Shown: positions 44,969 through 53,181, counted from the stretch's first letter. The stretch: DNA of 64,000 bases from Paenibacillus sp. FSL R5-0623 (GCF_037974265.1 NZ_CP150233.1:5394001-5458000), one strand, 5' to 3'. The notes: generated by a model not told the origin, from the letters alone. A program made the numbers and translations.

Positions 44969-46070
44969 GCATTTTCCCTCCAAGCAGAAATTTAACCACT
45001 TTACTGGATACATCTGTGGCTTTGTAACCTTGCGGGCAATCCCAGTCGCTAGACATCTTTGTCATGACTTTCACGCAATCAGCGATGCGCGCGGCATCCA
45101 GACCGGAGACTACATTGCTGCCACAATCGACCGTTTCCGGCCGCTCGGTAGTTCGACGCATCGTTACGGTCGGCACGCCCATAATGCAACACTCCTCCTG
45201 CACGGTACCGCTATCCGTAAGTGCACAGCGTGCATGACGTTCAAGCATTACAAAGTCGAAGAATCCAAACGGCTCGTGAAACTCCACCAGCGGGTTCATC
45301 TCCAGTTGCAGATGCTCCGCAATCCGGATCGCGGTACGCGGATGAATACTGCAGATCACACGCAACCCGTTTTCCTCTGCGACCTGGTTCAGCCCTTTCA
45401 TAATCTCCAGCAAATGAGGGGCATGATCCACATTCTCGGCTCGATGGGCAGTAACCAGGAAGTATTGCCCGGACTTTAGCTTGAGCTTTTTGAGTATTTT
45501 GCTAGAACTTACTTGCGCGTCGTAGTGCTGCATGACTTCATAGATGGGATTGCCCGTGAGCACGATGCGCCTGCTTGGTACCCCTTCGCTGACCAAATGT
45601 TTCTTGCTCTGTTCCGTGTAAGGCATATTAACGGTGGAGATGGCATCAATAACCTTACGATTTTTCTCTTCAGGCACATCCAGGTCAAAGCAACGATTGC
45701 CTGCTTCCATATGAATAACAGGAACACCCATGCGCTCAGCCAATACTGCACATAATGCGCTATTGGTATCGCCGAGCAGCAGCAATTTATCGGGCTTCTC
45801 CTGCAATATCAGATCTTCCATCTGCGTAAACATCGAGGATAGCTGTCGTCCCAGAGTGGCCGCTTCATCCTGAAGAACGTAATCCGGTGCGCGCAGGCCC
45901 ATTTCCTTGAAAAAAAGACCGCTGAGACTTTCCGTGAAGTTCTGTCCCGTGTGCACCAGAATATGTTTGGACGCGTACTGGTCCAGCTTGGAGATGATCA
46001 GGCTGAGCCGTATGATCTCAGGTCTCGTACCCAGCACCGTCATGATCTTCATCGTAATCCCTGCCTTCAT
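44961..46070 (-). CDS. Non-hydrolysing UDP-HexNAc 2-epimerase (WecB/FnlC/CapG type)
   Basis: 369 residues. TVLGTRPEIIRLSLIISKL, ILVHTGQNF, LLLGDTNSALCAVLAERMG, VIHMEAGNRCFDLDVPEEKN, VTAHRAENVDHA and CALTDSGTVQEECCIMGVPT. Beside a dehydratase and a reductase it most likely inverts C2 of the 6-deoxy UDP-sugar to give UDP-L-QuiNAc or UDP-L-FucNAc. ATGA overlap with the upstream glycosyltransferase; an internal ATG at 46052 is an alternative start. Confidence 0.88.
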   Translation of the reverse strand: MKAGITMKIMTVLGTRPEIIRLSLIISKLDQYASKHILVHTGQNFTESLSGLFFKEMGLRAPDYVLQDEAATLGRQLSSMFTQMEDLILQEKPDKLLLLGDTNSALCAVLAERMGVPVIHMEAGNRCFDLDVPEEKNRKVIDAISTVNMPYTEQSKKHLVSEGVPSRRIVLTGNPIYEVMQHYDAQVSSSKILKKLKLKSGQYFLVTAHRAENVDHAPHLLEIMKGLNQVAEENGLRVICSIHPRTAIRIAEHLQLEMNPLVEFHEPFGFFDFVMLERHARCALTDSGTVQEECCIMGVPTVTMRRTTERPETVDCGSNVVSGLDAARIADCVKVMTKMSSDWDCPQGYKATDVSSKVVKFLLGGKMHV

Positions 46071-47740
46071 CTTGTATTGGAACCCTTGCGCCCTGCTCGG
46101 CTACGTCCTGCCTTGGCAGATTTGCGTCTGCGACTAGCCGATTTCCCCATATGTGGACGCGGTCCCTTCGTTGTACGGAGTCTCCCCTTACGTTTGCCAG
46201 TTCCGGAAGTACGTTTCAGTCCCTCACGGTCTCGGCGAGAATGGGGTGCAAGTGGCTTGCGACGACGTTTCCGTGTTTTGCCCCTCTGTTGAATCAGCTT
46301 TGCAGCTGGGCCAGTACCTGAGGCAACAGGAGCATCGTGACCCAATGCGATTGGAGGTAATGAGGAATGTGGCAACGCCTGGATGACGGTCAGCGGGAAT
46401 AACAGTGCCCGAACCGTAGCCGGCTCCAGAACCAGTACAGTGCGTAGTCCGCCCTCTCCATGGGCATACACAGGTCCATTCGGAGGTTGGATATAAGCAA
46501 ACCATCCGGGAAAACGCAATAACCACTGTGTCACCATCGTATGCAATTTTGTTCGGTAGGTTTCAACGCCGTAGAGCCTTTCCGCTTCTGTCCGATTGCG
46601 CCATCCCGTAGTGGAGGCCAGCTCTGCATCATTCAGCAAGGTTGTTGCCAAGGTGACAAGCGCTTCGGTATCGCCCGGCGGGGCCAGAAATGCATCACTG
46701 CCTACGGATTCCATTAATTCCTTCAGTCCACCCTGAGCGAAAGCGATGACCGGTTTGGCAAAATAGAGACCCTCCAGTGCGGTCATGCCAAATCCTTCTT
46801 TGACCATGCTTGGGATGACCAGGATATCCATCGCGGTATATGCCAGAGATACGTTCTCTTCAAACGTAGTGAAGGTAAACCGGCGTGAATACCCGGATTT
46901 TTTCACCCGTGATACACACTCGTCGTAATACTTTTTATCCGATGGTGCCCCGATGATCCAGAAGCGACAACGCGAATGCGTTTCACAGATCCTCAAGGCC
47001 ATATCCACAAAAGGTTTCAACCCTTTGGCATCATATATAAATGAAGAAATATAACCGATACAGGTCTGTGATGATTTGAAACCGAGCTCCTTACGCTTGC
47101 GTTCGCGCAGATGAACCCAGCGGTCCGGGGCTGGTAGCGCGGGTTCCCAAGTTGGGGAGATAATGGTCACTTTGTCACCTATGCCGGCTTCTTGGAATGG
47201 GGCTACCGCTGTCTCGGATATACCGATAATCCAATCCGCGTAACGGCCAATCATCTGGATCGCCTCGGTTGTATGTTCATTCGTATGAATGATCTCGGTA
47301 ATCTTCCAGATGACCGGAATCTGAAGGGACTTTGCCGCTACAGCCGGCAGCACATTAACGCAGGTGTTCGTTAACACCATATCGGGAGCAGTCTCCCGTA
47401 TTAGGGAGACCGCTTCCTGATACGCTGGTGTATGACGAAGATGCTCCGCATCATCTGCAATGCCCAGATAAGGTGTGTACACACCGTGAAGCATCGGCAG
47501 AGTGCATATTTTGACCTGAATGCCGAATCTTCGCGCAAGCCCCGCAAGCTTCCCCTCCTGAGGAGCTACGAGCACACATTCAAAGATCGTACCGATCTCT
47601 CTCATAAAATGAAGCAGCAGCTTCTCGGCGCCTGTAATGCTGCGAGTATTACACACATGTGAAAATAACATCAGCTTTGGTTTCGTTGCCATGGCCGCAC
47701 GGACCCTGTACACGGATATCCGATACAGGGTACTGTGCAC
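46067..47740 (-). CDS. GT4-type glycosyltransferase with long Arg/Lys-rich C-terminal tail
   Basis: 557 residues. The first 380 form a GT-B enzyme: NTRSITGAEKLLLHFMREIG, DMVLTNTCVNVLPAVAAKSL, IPVIWKITEIIHTNEHTTEA, GYISSFIYDAKGLKPFVDMA and VKEGFGMTALEGLYFAKPVI. A Pro/Gly linker follows, and the last 75 residues are extremely basic (KTRKRRRKPLAPHSRRDRE, GKRKGRLRTTKG, ASRRRKSAKAGRSRAGRKG). This tail is not part of known GT4 enzymes. The start is uncertain: GTG at 47740 with GGAGGAGG very close, or ATG at 47692 without a site. It lies 18 bp after the second cgeB-like gene. Confidence 0.8.
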   Translation of the reverse strand: MHSTLYRISVYRVRAAMATKPKLMLFSHVCNTRSITGAEKLLLHFMREIGTIFECVLVAPQEGKLAGLARRFGIQVKICTLPMLHGVYTPYLGIADDAEHLRHTPAYQEAVSLIRETAPDMVLTNTCVNVLPAVAAKSLQIPVIWKITEIIHTNEHTTEAIQMIGRYADWIIGISETAVAPFQEAGIGDKVTIISPTWEPALPAPDRWVHLRERKRKELGFKSSQTCIGYISSFIYDAKGLKPFVDMALRICETHSRCRFWIIGAPSDKKYYDECVSRVKKSGYSRRFTFTTFEENVSLAYTAMDILVIPSMVKEGFGMTALEGLYFAKPVIAFAQGGLKELMESVGSDAFLAPPGDTEALVTLATTLLNDAELASTTGWRNRTEAERLYGVETYRTKLHTMVTQWLLRFPGWFAYIQPPNGPVYAHGEGGLRTVLVLEPATVRALLFPLTVIQALPHSSLPPIALGHDAPVASGTGPAAKLIQQRGKTRKRRRKPLAPHSRRDREGLKRTSGTGKRKGRLRTTKGPRPHMGKSASRRRKSAKAGRSRAGRKGSNTR

Positions 47741-47758
47741 ACCTCCTCCCGGCCAGAA

Positions 47759-48898
47759 TTAAGGGAATATGATGGTTAACATTTCATTAATTCTTTTGCC
47801 ATACGTGTGGTCTTTCAGTGTACGTTCGAGTCCACGAAGTGCAATCTCACGGCGTTCCTTTTCATGAGTAAGATAATATTCCACTTTGTCGAGTAACTCC
47901 TGCGGCGAGGAATATGTCTCAATCTCCACACCCGGTTTGTAGAAACGCGCAATGTCATCCCGGGCGTCGGTCAGCTGCAGCGTCGTGGACGCCGCAATTT
48001 CAAACGTTCTAGGGTTCGGTGAGGCTGGCGGGATTTTGAGGTGATTATTATTAACGGAATCATCTTCGTGGGATCGATGCAGGTTGATGACAATTTTGGT
48101 GCCGTTGTACACATCATTGGTCTCCGGCGGACTCATCCAGCGACCAAGTTCAATCTTCTCGCCATAGGCAGTATAGTCAGGCAGGCGATCCCACCAGATT
48201 CCGTTAAATACCGTATTGTGTGACATCAACTGAGGCATGATCGGATTGAAGAAGTATACCCGGTTCCAGTAGGCCGAGCCGATAAAGCTGACATCCCGTT
48301 TTAACGGGGAAGGGGTTGTAATTGGAAAGTAATGATTAGTGAATGCTGCAAAAGGGAGGTAGTGTACTGACGCGCAGCCGGTTTGTCGATATAGATCGAT
48401 ACAGTTCAGTTCCAGCGTGAAGACATGGTCAAAATGTGTCACAATTTCCAGCGTCATATCTGTATAGTACGGGTCATCCGTCAGCCAGATCGCCGTCTGA
48501 ATGCCCGCTTTGCGAATCGCATCGATATGCTCGATGGGGATATCCATTCCATCCAGCACAAGCACAAGATCAGGACGCATCTGCAGCGCAATTTCAGAAA
48601 CCGGTTGACGCGGATCAGAGAGGGTTACTTGAGCTACCATACCCTGTAGCGTGGCCATGATAGCCTCATCTAACGGGGAGTAAGGGAAGCCTTTACCCGA
48701 GGATACATACAGCACATGAAGCTGTCGGAAAGGCAACGGTTCCTGTGCACAATTCACAATATAGTTGGCGCGACCACGCAGATATCCTTCTTCCTTACCT
48801 GCGTCATATCCGGCATGTTGCCCATTTTTGCGCGCTTGATCAGCTAGGCTTAGTACGGGTGCATGAATCTTTTTGGTTTTACGGTGTTTGAGAGACAT
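47759..48898 (-). CDS. CgeB-like glycosyltransferase, paralogue 2
   Basis: 379 residues. After about 30 basic and polar residues the N-terminus has a Gly/Tyr-periodic segment (HAGYDAGKEEGYLRGRANYI). The DUF3880-like half carries RPDLVLVLDGMDIP and WLTDDPYYTD; the C-terminal Glyco_trans_1_2 half carries VSFIGSAYWNRVYFF, NGTKIVINLHRSH, NPRTFEIAASTTLQLTDARD and DKVEYYLTHEKERREIALRG. CgeB in B. subtilis is needed for glycosylation of the spore crust. ATG at 48898 with AAGGAGTGG. Confidence 0.85.
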   Translation of the reverse strand: MSLKHRKTKKIHAPVLSLADQARKNGQHAGYDAGKEEGYLRGRANYIVNCAQEPLPFRQLHVLYVSSGKGFPYSPLDEAIMATLQGMVAQVTLSDPRQPVSEIALQMRPDLVLVLDGMDIPIEHIDAIRKAGIQTAIWLTDDPYYTDMTLEIVTHFDHVFTLELNCIDLYRQTGCASVHYLPFAAFTNHYFPITTPSPLKRDVSFIGSAYWNRVYFFNPIMPQLMSHNTVFNGIWWDRLPDYTAYGEKIELGRWMSPPETNDVYNGTKIVINLHRSHEDDSVNNNHLKIPPASPNPRTFEIAASTTLQLTDARDDIARFYKPGVEIETYSSPQELLDKVEYYLTHEKERREIALRGLERTLKDHTYGKRINEMLTIIFP

Positions 48899-48958
48899 AC
48901 CGCCACTCCTTTATTTTTTGGGATAGGGTTCTCGTTGGTGCTGCACTTCAGACGGGGA

Positions 48959-50053
48959 TTACAAATGTTCCAGCAACTGACCGATCCGGCGAGTGAATGT
49001 GTGCTGGTTCATCGTGGTGAGAAGTCCGCGCCACGCCATCGCCTGTCGTTCTTCCTCATGCTTCAGATAATAGTGGATCTTGCGCTGAAGTTCCGCTGCG
49101 TTGGTGAACGTCTCGATGTCATATCCCGGCTTATAATAACGGGGTAAATCTGCACGTGCATCCGTAATCTGCATTGTGCCGCATGCGCTAATCTCATACG
49201 TGCGTGGATTAATCGAGTGACCTTCCAGATGGTGTGTGTTGCGATTGTCTTCCCCATTCTCGCAAGTCCGGTGAATGTTAATGACAATCTTGGCGCCATT
49301 GTAATAATCTACTGTCTCTCCAGGAGCAATCCATCCTTCGTGGATGAAACGGCCTAGTACATCAAAGCGTGCCAATCGGTTCCACTGGCTACCCGCAATG
49401 AATACCTTTTTGTCCGCAAGAAAAGGGGCCAGCTCATCAAACAAGGCAATCCGGTTCCAGAATCCGGTACCGATAAAACAAATGTCATGCTGATGCTGCG
49501 GTGCGGCGCGCCGCGGTTGAAACATGCCTGGATTCACCGCGAGTGGCATATAGATGACCTGGTTCGCTCCATGTCCCAGATAGAAGGGTACGGCGGCCTC
49601 TTCATGCGTGAACACGACATCATAATGCTGGCAAAGGGACGTTGTATCTTCGGTGAAATACGGATCATCCACAAACCACACGGCAGTTCGGATACCGAGT
49701 GCACGTATGCCTTTCACCTGCTCCACATGATCTGCGGGAAATACATGCAGACCATTCATGACGAGCACAACATCGGGCCGATGATGAGTGGCTTCCTGCA
49801 ACATCGCTGCTGGCGATCCAACAACGCATTCACGTACAGATTGCTGCAGAGCCAAGGTGACACCTTCATCGATGGCATCGAATCCTTGCGGGATATATAA
49901 CACCTTCATGTCCCGCAGGGTCGGTTCAAACATCTGCACCCGCTCCATCATGGCTTGACAGCCGCCGAATCTGCGGCCTTCTGCATATCCGCCGCGGTAA
50001 GCCGTTTCCGCTTCGGTCAGCGGACGGTGCCTTCGTTTTGCCACATTCTTCAC
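48959..50053 (-). CDS. CgeB-like glycosyltransferase, paralogue 1
   Basis: 364 residues from GTG 50053. Basic N-terminus (KRRHRP), then a Gly/Tyr-periodic segment (YRGGYAEGRRFGGCQ). DUF3880-like half: RPDVVLVMNGLHVFPADHV and WFVDDPYFTED; Glyco_trans_1_2 half: ICFIGTGFWNRIALFDELAP, NGAKIVINIHRTC, NPRTYEISACGTMQITDARA and KIHYYLKHEEERQAMAWRG. About 60 bp separate it from the other cgeB-like gene. Tandem paralogues with the same domain order. Confidence 0.85.
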   Translation of the reverse strand: MKNVAKRRHRPLTEAETAYRGGYAEGRRFGGCQAMMERVQMFEPTLRDMKVLYIPQGFDAIDEGVTLALQQSVRECVVGSPAAMLQEATHHRPDVVLVMNGLHVFPADHVEQVKGIRALGIRTAVWFVDDPYFTEDTTSLCQHYDVVFTHEEAAVPFYLGHGANQVIYMPLAVNPGMFQPRRAAPQHQHDICFIGTGFWNRIALFDELAPFLADKKVFIAGSQWNRLARFDVLGRFIHEGWIAPGETVDYYNGAKIVINIHRTCENGEDNRNTHHLEGHSINPRTYEISACGTMQITDARADLPRYYKPGYDIETFTNAAELQRKIHYYLKHEEERQAMAWRGLLTTMNQHTFTRRIGQLLEHL

Positions 50054-50228
50054 CCTGTCTTCCTTCAGGAGATCTCACTTCCAGACTCTCCCCGAGATTG
50101 GTCTTCCCTCTAAAGGATATGCCTCGGGGTCAGATGCATCATGGACGGGTGTCCTGCAAGGCGCAAAATTGGCGCATGCCCTCCACATCCGCCTGTACGG
50201 GCATGTCCGCTTTTGCGGCGATGCAAAT

Positions 50229-50255
50229 AGCCCGGAGGGATCTGTCCCCCGGGCT
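50229..50255 (-). terminator. Internal hairpin before the first cgeB-like gene
   Basis: AGCCCGG..GGA / TCC..CCGGGCT stem in the 250-base gap between the small basic gene and the cgeB-like genes. Only ATTTG follows on the minus strand, so it may be a weak terminator or a processing site that lowers downstream expression rather than a full stop. I see nothing else in the gap. Confidence 0.5.
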
Positions 50256-50304
50256 AACTGCTAGACAGGTATCATTCGATGCAGGAATAATCGTGTCTAC
50301 TCGG

Positions 50305-50646
50305 TTACTGTGCTTTGTACGCCAGCTGATGTCCGTCCTCGAATCCCTTGGCGAAACCCGCGTTGAATCCCTCGTTGTACGCCTCGTTGTATCCCTGGCT
50401 GTACGCACCGTCCGGGTTCGGATCGGTAGGGGTAGCCGGGACGACTGGTTGTACGGGCTTTGGACTCCGGTGCCGCCGTACCGCACGTTTCTTTTTTTTG
50501 AGCCACGCACTGCGTCCTTTAAGTGGGCGTTTGTGAAGAACACGTTTGGCTCTGAGCGCACGCAGTTTGCGAATTTTGCGCAGACGGGCTCCACGGATTA
50601 ACAAAGCTCTTTTGGTTCTCAGTCGTATTTTCTTCTTCTTTAACAT
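50305..50646 (-). CDS. Small basic protein with Gly/Tyr tetrapeptide-periodic tail
   Basis: 113 residues from ATG 50646 (RBS GGAGG). Residues 1-60 are very rich in Lys and Arg (MLKKKKIRLRTKRALLIRGA, WLKKKKRAVRRHR). A Pro-rich linker (KPVQPVVPATPTDPNPDG) leads to a 4-residue-periodic segment GYNEAYNEGFNAGFAKGF that ends EDGHQLAYKAQ. The Gly-x3-Gly/Ala pattern is like the glycine repeats of FliH that drive helix packing. The two CgeB-like proteins carry the same kind of motif. Function unknown; its stop and start sit between the small helical gene and the cgeB-like genes. Confidence 0.6.
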   Translation of the reverse strand: MLKKKKIRLRTKRALLIRGARLRKIRKLRALRAKRVLHKRPLKGRSAWLKKKKRAVRRHRSPKPVQPVVPATPTDPNPDGAYSQGYNEAYNEGFNAGFAKGFEDGHQLAYKAQ

Positions 50647-50647
50647 G

Positions 50648-50947
50648 TCAACATTCCTCCTGTATGTCCCGAACGATACGAATTGCACACCCGGGGTCTT
50701 TGAGCCACGGCAAGCCAGGCTCCCCATGCTGGATTCGGGCCAGCCTGATTCCCGTAACCATACGAGACATTTCTGCCTGATAGCGACTCAGCAAACGAAT
50801 GTTCTCGGCCAGACTGCGGGCGGATACTTCCGAATGAGCGGTTACACTGGCTACACTGTCCAGAATGCGTGCCAGCGCCTGCTGACTGTGTGCAATGGAT
50901 TCAATGAGCGCCAGTTTGGCTTCCTGCTCACGCCGCATCAGACTCAT
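50648..50947 (-). CDS. Small helical protein with IAHSQQALARILD motif
   Basis: 99 residues, predicted nearly all helical: REQEAKLALIESIAHSQQAL, ARILDSVASVTAHSEVSARS, then a region ending in CAIRIVRDIQEEC. The IAHSxQxxARxLD motif is shared with the protein at 51309-51596. No signal peptide. ATGA overlap with the upstream gene (stop at 50944). Not recognised; it is placed in the spore-surface set by position. Confidence 0.6.
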   Translation of the reverse strand: MSLMRREQEAKLALIESIAHSQQALARILDSVASVTAHSEVSARSLAENIRLLSRYQAEMSRMVTGIRLARIQHGEPGLPWLKDPGCAIRIVRDIQEEC

Positions 50948-51285
50948 TTTCCCATGTCTCCCAGATCCATGCCGCCAAACATGCCCCCGTCCATACCGCC
51001 GCCATCTTCGCTATCGTTCTGTACCATCACCGCTTTGAGATTGTTGCACAGTCCGGTCTCCATCCGGGTTAAACCTTCCAGCAATTCCACCAGCTGATCA
51101 TGCATTTTGAGCGGCTCGCCTACCTGATCCCCGTGCGTCAGAAAGGTATCCCCATTCAAATGATTCAGCGTCCAGTTCCGTACCTTCTCGGCCTCAATCG
51201 CTTTTGCCTCCAGGATCAGGGCAATATTCCACTGCATTTTGGCTGCTGCGTCCAGCATCAGAATGAGGCTCTGTTCTCTACTCAT
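50944..51285 (-). CDS. Small helical protein with Gly/Met/Asp-rich tail
   Basis: 113 residues. Two helical segments (SREQSLILMLDAAAKMQWNI, ALILEAKAIEAEKVRNW) and a second pair (HDQLVELLEGLTRMETGLCN) precede a low-complexity tail (GGGMDGGMFGGMDLGDMGK). It shows a weak form of the motif of its neighbours (MLDAAAKMQWNIALILEAKA). Unrecognised. The RBS GAAGG..AACATG lies just upstream; the upstream gene ends 23 bp away. Confidence 0.55.
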   Translation of the reverse strand: MSREQSLILMLDAAAKMQWNIALILEAKAIEAEKVRNWTLNHLNGDTFLTHGDQVGEPLKMHDQLVELLEGLTRMETGLCNNLKAVMVQNDSEDGGGMDGGMFGGMDLGDMGK

Positions 51286-51308
51286 GTTCCTTCACCCGCC
51301 TTCCGGGC

Positions 51309-51596
51309 TTATTCTTCCTCTTGAATCGCGATCTCCCGCATGACTTGGGTCAGTGTTTCGGCTACAGCCTCTTCCAGATCTGCAAGGCCCCCCAAGTAAG
51401 ATATAATGCTTTTGTTGATTTGCCCAGAGCTATCCAGCAGACCGTCAACGCCGTCCAACTCCGGTTCGATATCTGGCAAATGATTGATGATTTCAGACAT
51501 GCGTACAGCGACTTGGCGTTTGGCATCCAGCACACGTGCGATCTGCTGGTGAGAGTGTGCAATATGTGTGATGATTTCATCGATTTTGCTCTGCAT
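51309..51596 (-). CDS. Small helical protein with IAHSHQQIARVLD motif
   Basis: 95 residues from ATG 51596 behind GGAGGAGG; the frame to 51656 overlaps a terminator and is rejected. Composition is helical and acidic: SKIDEIITHIAHSHQQIARV, LDAKRQVAVRMSEIINHLPD, DLEEAVAETLTQVMREIAIQ. I recall similar short proteins in Bacillales with misleading annotations but no tested role. First gene of the island operon, 21 bases after a possible sigma-K promoter/terminator region. Confidence 0.6.
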   Translation of the reverse strand: MQSKIDEIITHIAHSHQQIARVLDAKRQVAVRMSEIINHLPDIEPELDGVDGLLDSSGQINKSIISYLGGLADLEEAVAETLTQVMREIAIQEEE

Positions 51597-51635
51597 GGTC
51601 CTCCTCCTTACCGTCACGGCCTGCTTCACCCATAG

Positions 51636-51685
51636 AAAAACCCGGCCTATCAGCATTTGCCTGTTACAGCATATGCCGGGCCGGG
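51636..51685 (-). terminator. Terminator of the amino-acid transporter operon
   Basis: On the minus strand CCCGGC pairs with GCCGGG over a roughly 28-base loop with some inner pairing, followed by TTTTTC (complement of A-run 51636-51640). It ends the tcy-like operon just upstream of the small helical genes. Confidence 0.7.
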
Positions 51686-51694
51686 ATCGTCAGT
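51667..51694 (-). promoter_or_regulatory. Sigma-K-like promoter inside a terminator
   Basis: Minus strand AAC, 17 bases, CATATGCTG, the same spacing and -10 ending (CATAnnnTG) as the gerE promoter. It lies 71 bases upstream of the first helical-protein gene and within the terminator stem of the upstream operon. Confidence 0.4.
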
Positions 51695-51717
51695 TACTAC
51701 AGCTTGCGCCTATATCG

Positions 51718-52470
51718 TCAGATGACATAACTCCAGTCGGAAGAATATCGACTGAGGAATTGACGAGTACGTTCCTGCTTGGGACGTACAAACACCTCCT
51801 CCGGGGTTCCTTCCTCCACAACGGAACCTCCATCCATGAATACAACCCGACTTGCCACCTCACGGGCAAACCCCATTTCATGGGTAACTACAATCATGGT
51901 AATCCCCTCTTGAGCAATGGAGCGGATGACAGACAACACCTCACCCACAAGTTCGGGGTCCAGCGCCGAGGTCGGTTCATCAAACAAAATCACTTCGGGA
52001 TTCAGTGCCAGTGCTCTGGCGATGCCTACCCGTTGCTGTTGTCCACCTGACAACATACTTGGATACTCATTGATTTTGGCAGACAGTCCAACTTGTTCAA
52101 GCACACGCAAGGCACGAGTGCGGGCATCGGCTTTGGACATTTTCTGGGCAATAATTAAACCTTCCGTGACGTTATCCAGCACTGTCTTGTGTTTGAACAG
52201 ATTATAATGCTGGAACACCATCGCTGTTTTTCGTCTCAACTGCACAATGTCATGTTTGCGTGCATGCTTGCAATCGACGGTTAATCCACTGATCTGAACC
52301 TCGCCCTCATCGGCACGTTCCAGAAAATTGACGCAGCGCAGCAGCGTTGTTTTACCTGATCCGCTCGGTCCAAGGATCGCTACGACATCACCCTGTTCCA
52401 CGGTCAGATCAATTCCCTTCAATACTTCCTGCTTGCCAAAAGTTTTGTGTATGTTTGTTAGTGTAATCAT
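51718..52470 (-). CDS. tcyN: Amino-acid ABC transporter ATPase (TcyN-like)
   Basis: 250 residues. Walker [14 protein letters not shown]-loop [17 protein letters not shown], signature [15 protein letters not shown], Walker [14 protein letters not shown] and H-loop VVTHEM. Layout and neighbours match the B. subtilis tcyJKLMN (ytm) cystine transport operon. The start overlaps the upstream permease stop by 4 bp. Specificity for cystine is likely but unproven. Confidence 0.85.
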   Translation of the reverse strand: MITLTNIHKTFGKQEVLKGIDLTVEQGDVVAILGPSGSGKTTLLRCVNFLERADEGEVQISGLTVDCKHARKHDIVQLRRKTAMVFQHYNLFKHKTVLDNVTEGLIIAQKMSKADARTRALRVLEQVGLSAKINEYPSMLSGGQQQRVGIARALALNPEVILFDEPTSALDPELVGEVLSVIRSIAQEGITMIVVTHEMGFAREVASRVVFMDGGSVVEEGTPEEVFVRPKQERTRQFLSRYSSDWSYVI

Positions 52471-53177
52471 GACACGCCTCCTTTGCTGTACACGGCAACC
52501 CGACGCTCAAGCAGAGCAGTGATCCGCTCGGCAATGATGGTCAGCCCCCAATAGATAAACGCTGCGGCGATAAAGGCCTCCAGAAACTTCAAACTGACGG
52601 ATGCCACCACATCCGCTTTACCAAGGATGTCCATCTGCGACACGGTAAAAGCAAGTGTTGATCCATGCAGGAACCCAACAAACATACTGCACAGGTTAGG
52701 CAATACAGCCCCGATTGCTTGAGGGATGATGATACGTCTTAAAGCCTGGAATGTGCTCATACCTACAGCGTGAGCCGCCTCCATCTGGCCGATATCCACA
52801 GCAAGAATGCCTGAACGGATAATCTCGGACATATAGGCACCCGCAGTGAGCGAGAAAGCAATCAGTACAAATACGAGAATAGGAATCGACGAGGATTGGA
52901 AAGCCCAACCGTAACGTTCCGCCAGCTTATCGATAATCATCGGAATACCGTAATAGATGAGGAATAGATGCATCAGCATCGGTGTTCCACGCAAGAATGA
53001 AACGTAGAAGTCAGCAATGCGGTGAATCCACCGCACGCGATAAATACGGATCAGAGCCGTAGCCAGACCGATTCCGAAGCCTGCAATCAACGGAACAATC
53101 GTAATGACAAGTGTCAGTGGCAATGCCTTCAGGATTTGAAAAAAAGATGTATAGATAAACTGGAGATCAATCGACAT
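52467..53177 (-). CDS. tcyM: Amino-acid ABC transporter permease (TcyM-like)
   Basis: 236 residues with five membrane segments. N-terminal [20 protein letters not shown] and the EAA loop [20 protein letters not shown] are typical of the PAAT/HAAT family. B. subtilis TcyM is the best remembered relative. Lies 4 bp after the sister permease. Confidence 0.85.
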   Translation of the reverse strand: MSIDLQFIYTSFFQILKALPLTLVITIVPLIAGFGIGLATALIRIYRVRWIHRIADFYVSFLRGTPMLMHLFLIYYGIPMIIDKLAERYGWAFQSSSIPILVFVLIAFSLTAGAYMSEIIRSGILAVDIGQMEAAHAVGMSTFQALRRIIIPQAIGAVLPNLCSMFVGFLHGSTLAFTVSQMDILGKADVVASVSLKFLEAFIAAAFIYWGLTIIAERITALLERRVAVYSKGGVS

Positions 53178-53181
53178 ATGC

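Noticed and set aside
50038-50601. 187-residue plus-strand frame opposite the small basic gene
   Set aside because: Mirror of the Arg/Lys-rich coding strand; the minus-strand gene has a good RBS and periodic sequence.
51597-51656. N-terminal extension of the first small helical protein
   Set aside because: It would run through the terminator stem; the ATG at 51596 has GGAGGAGG.
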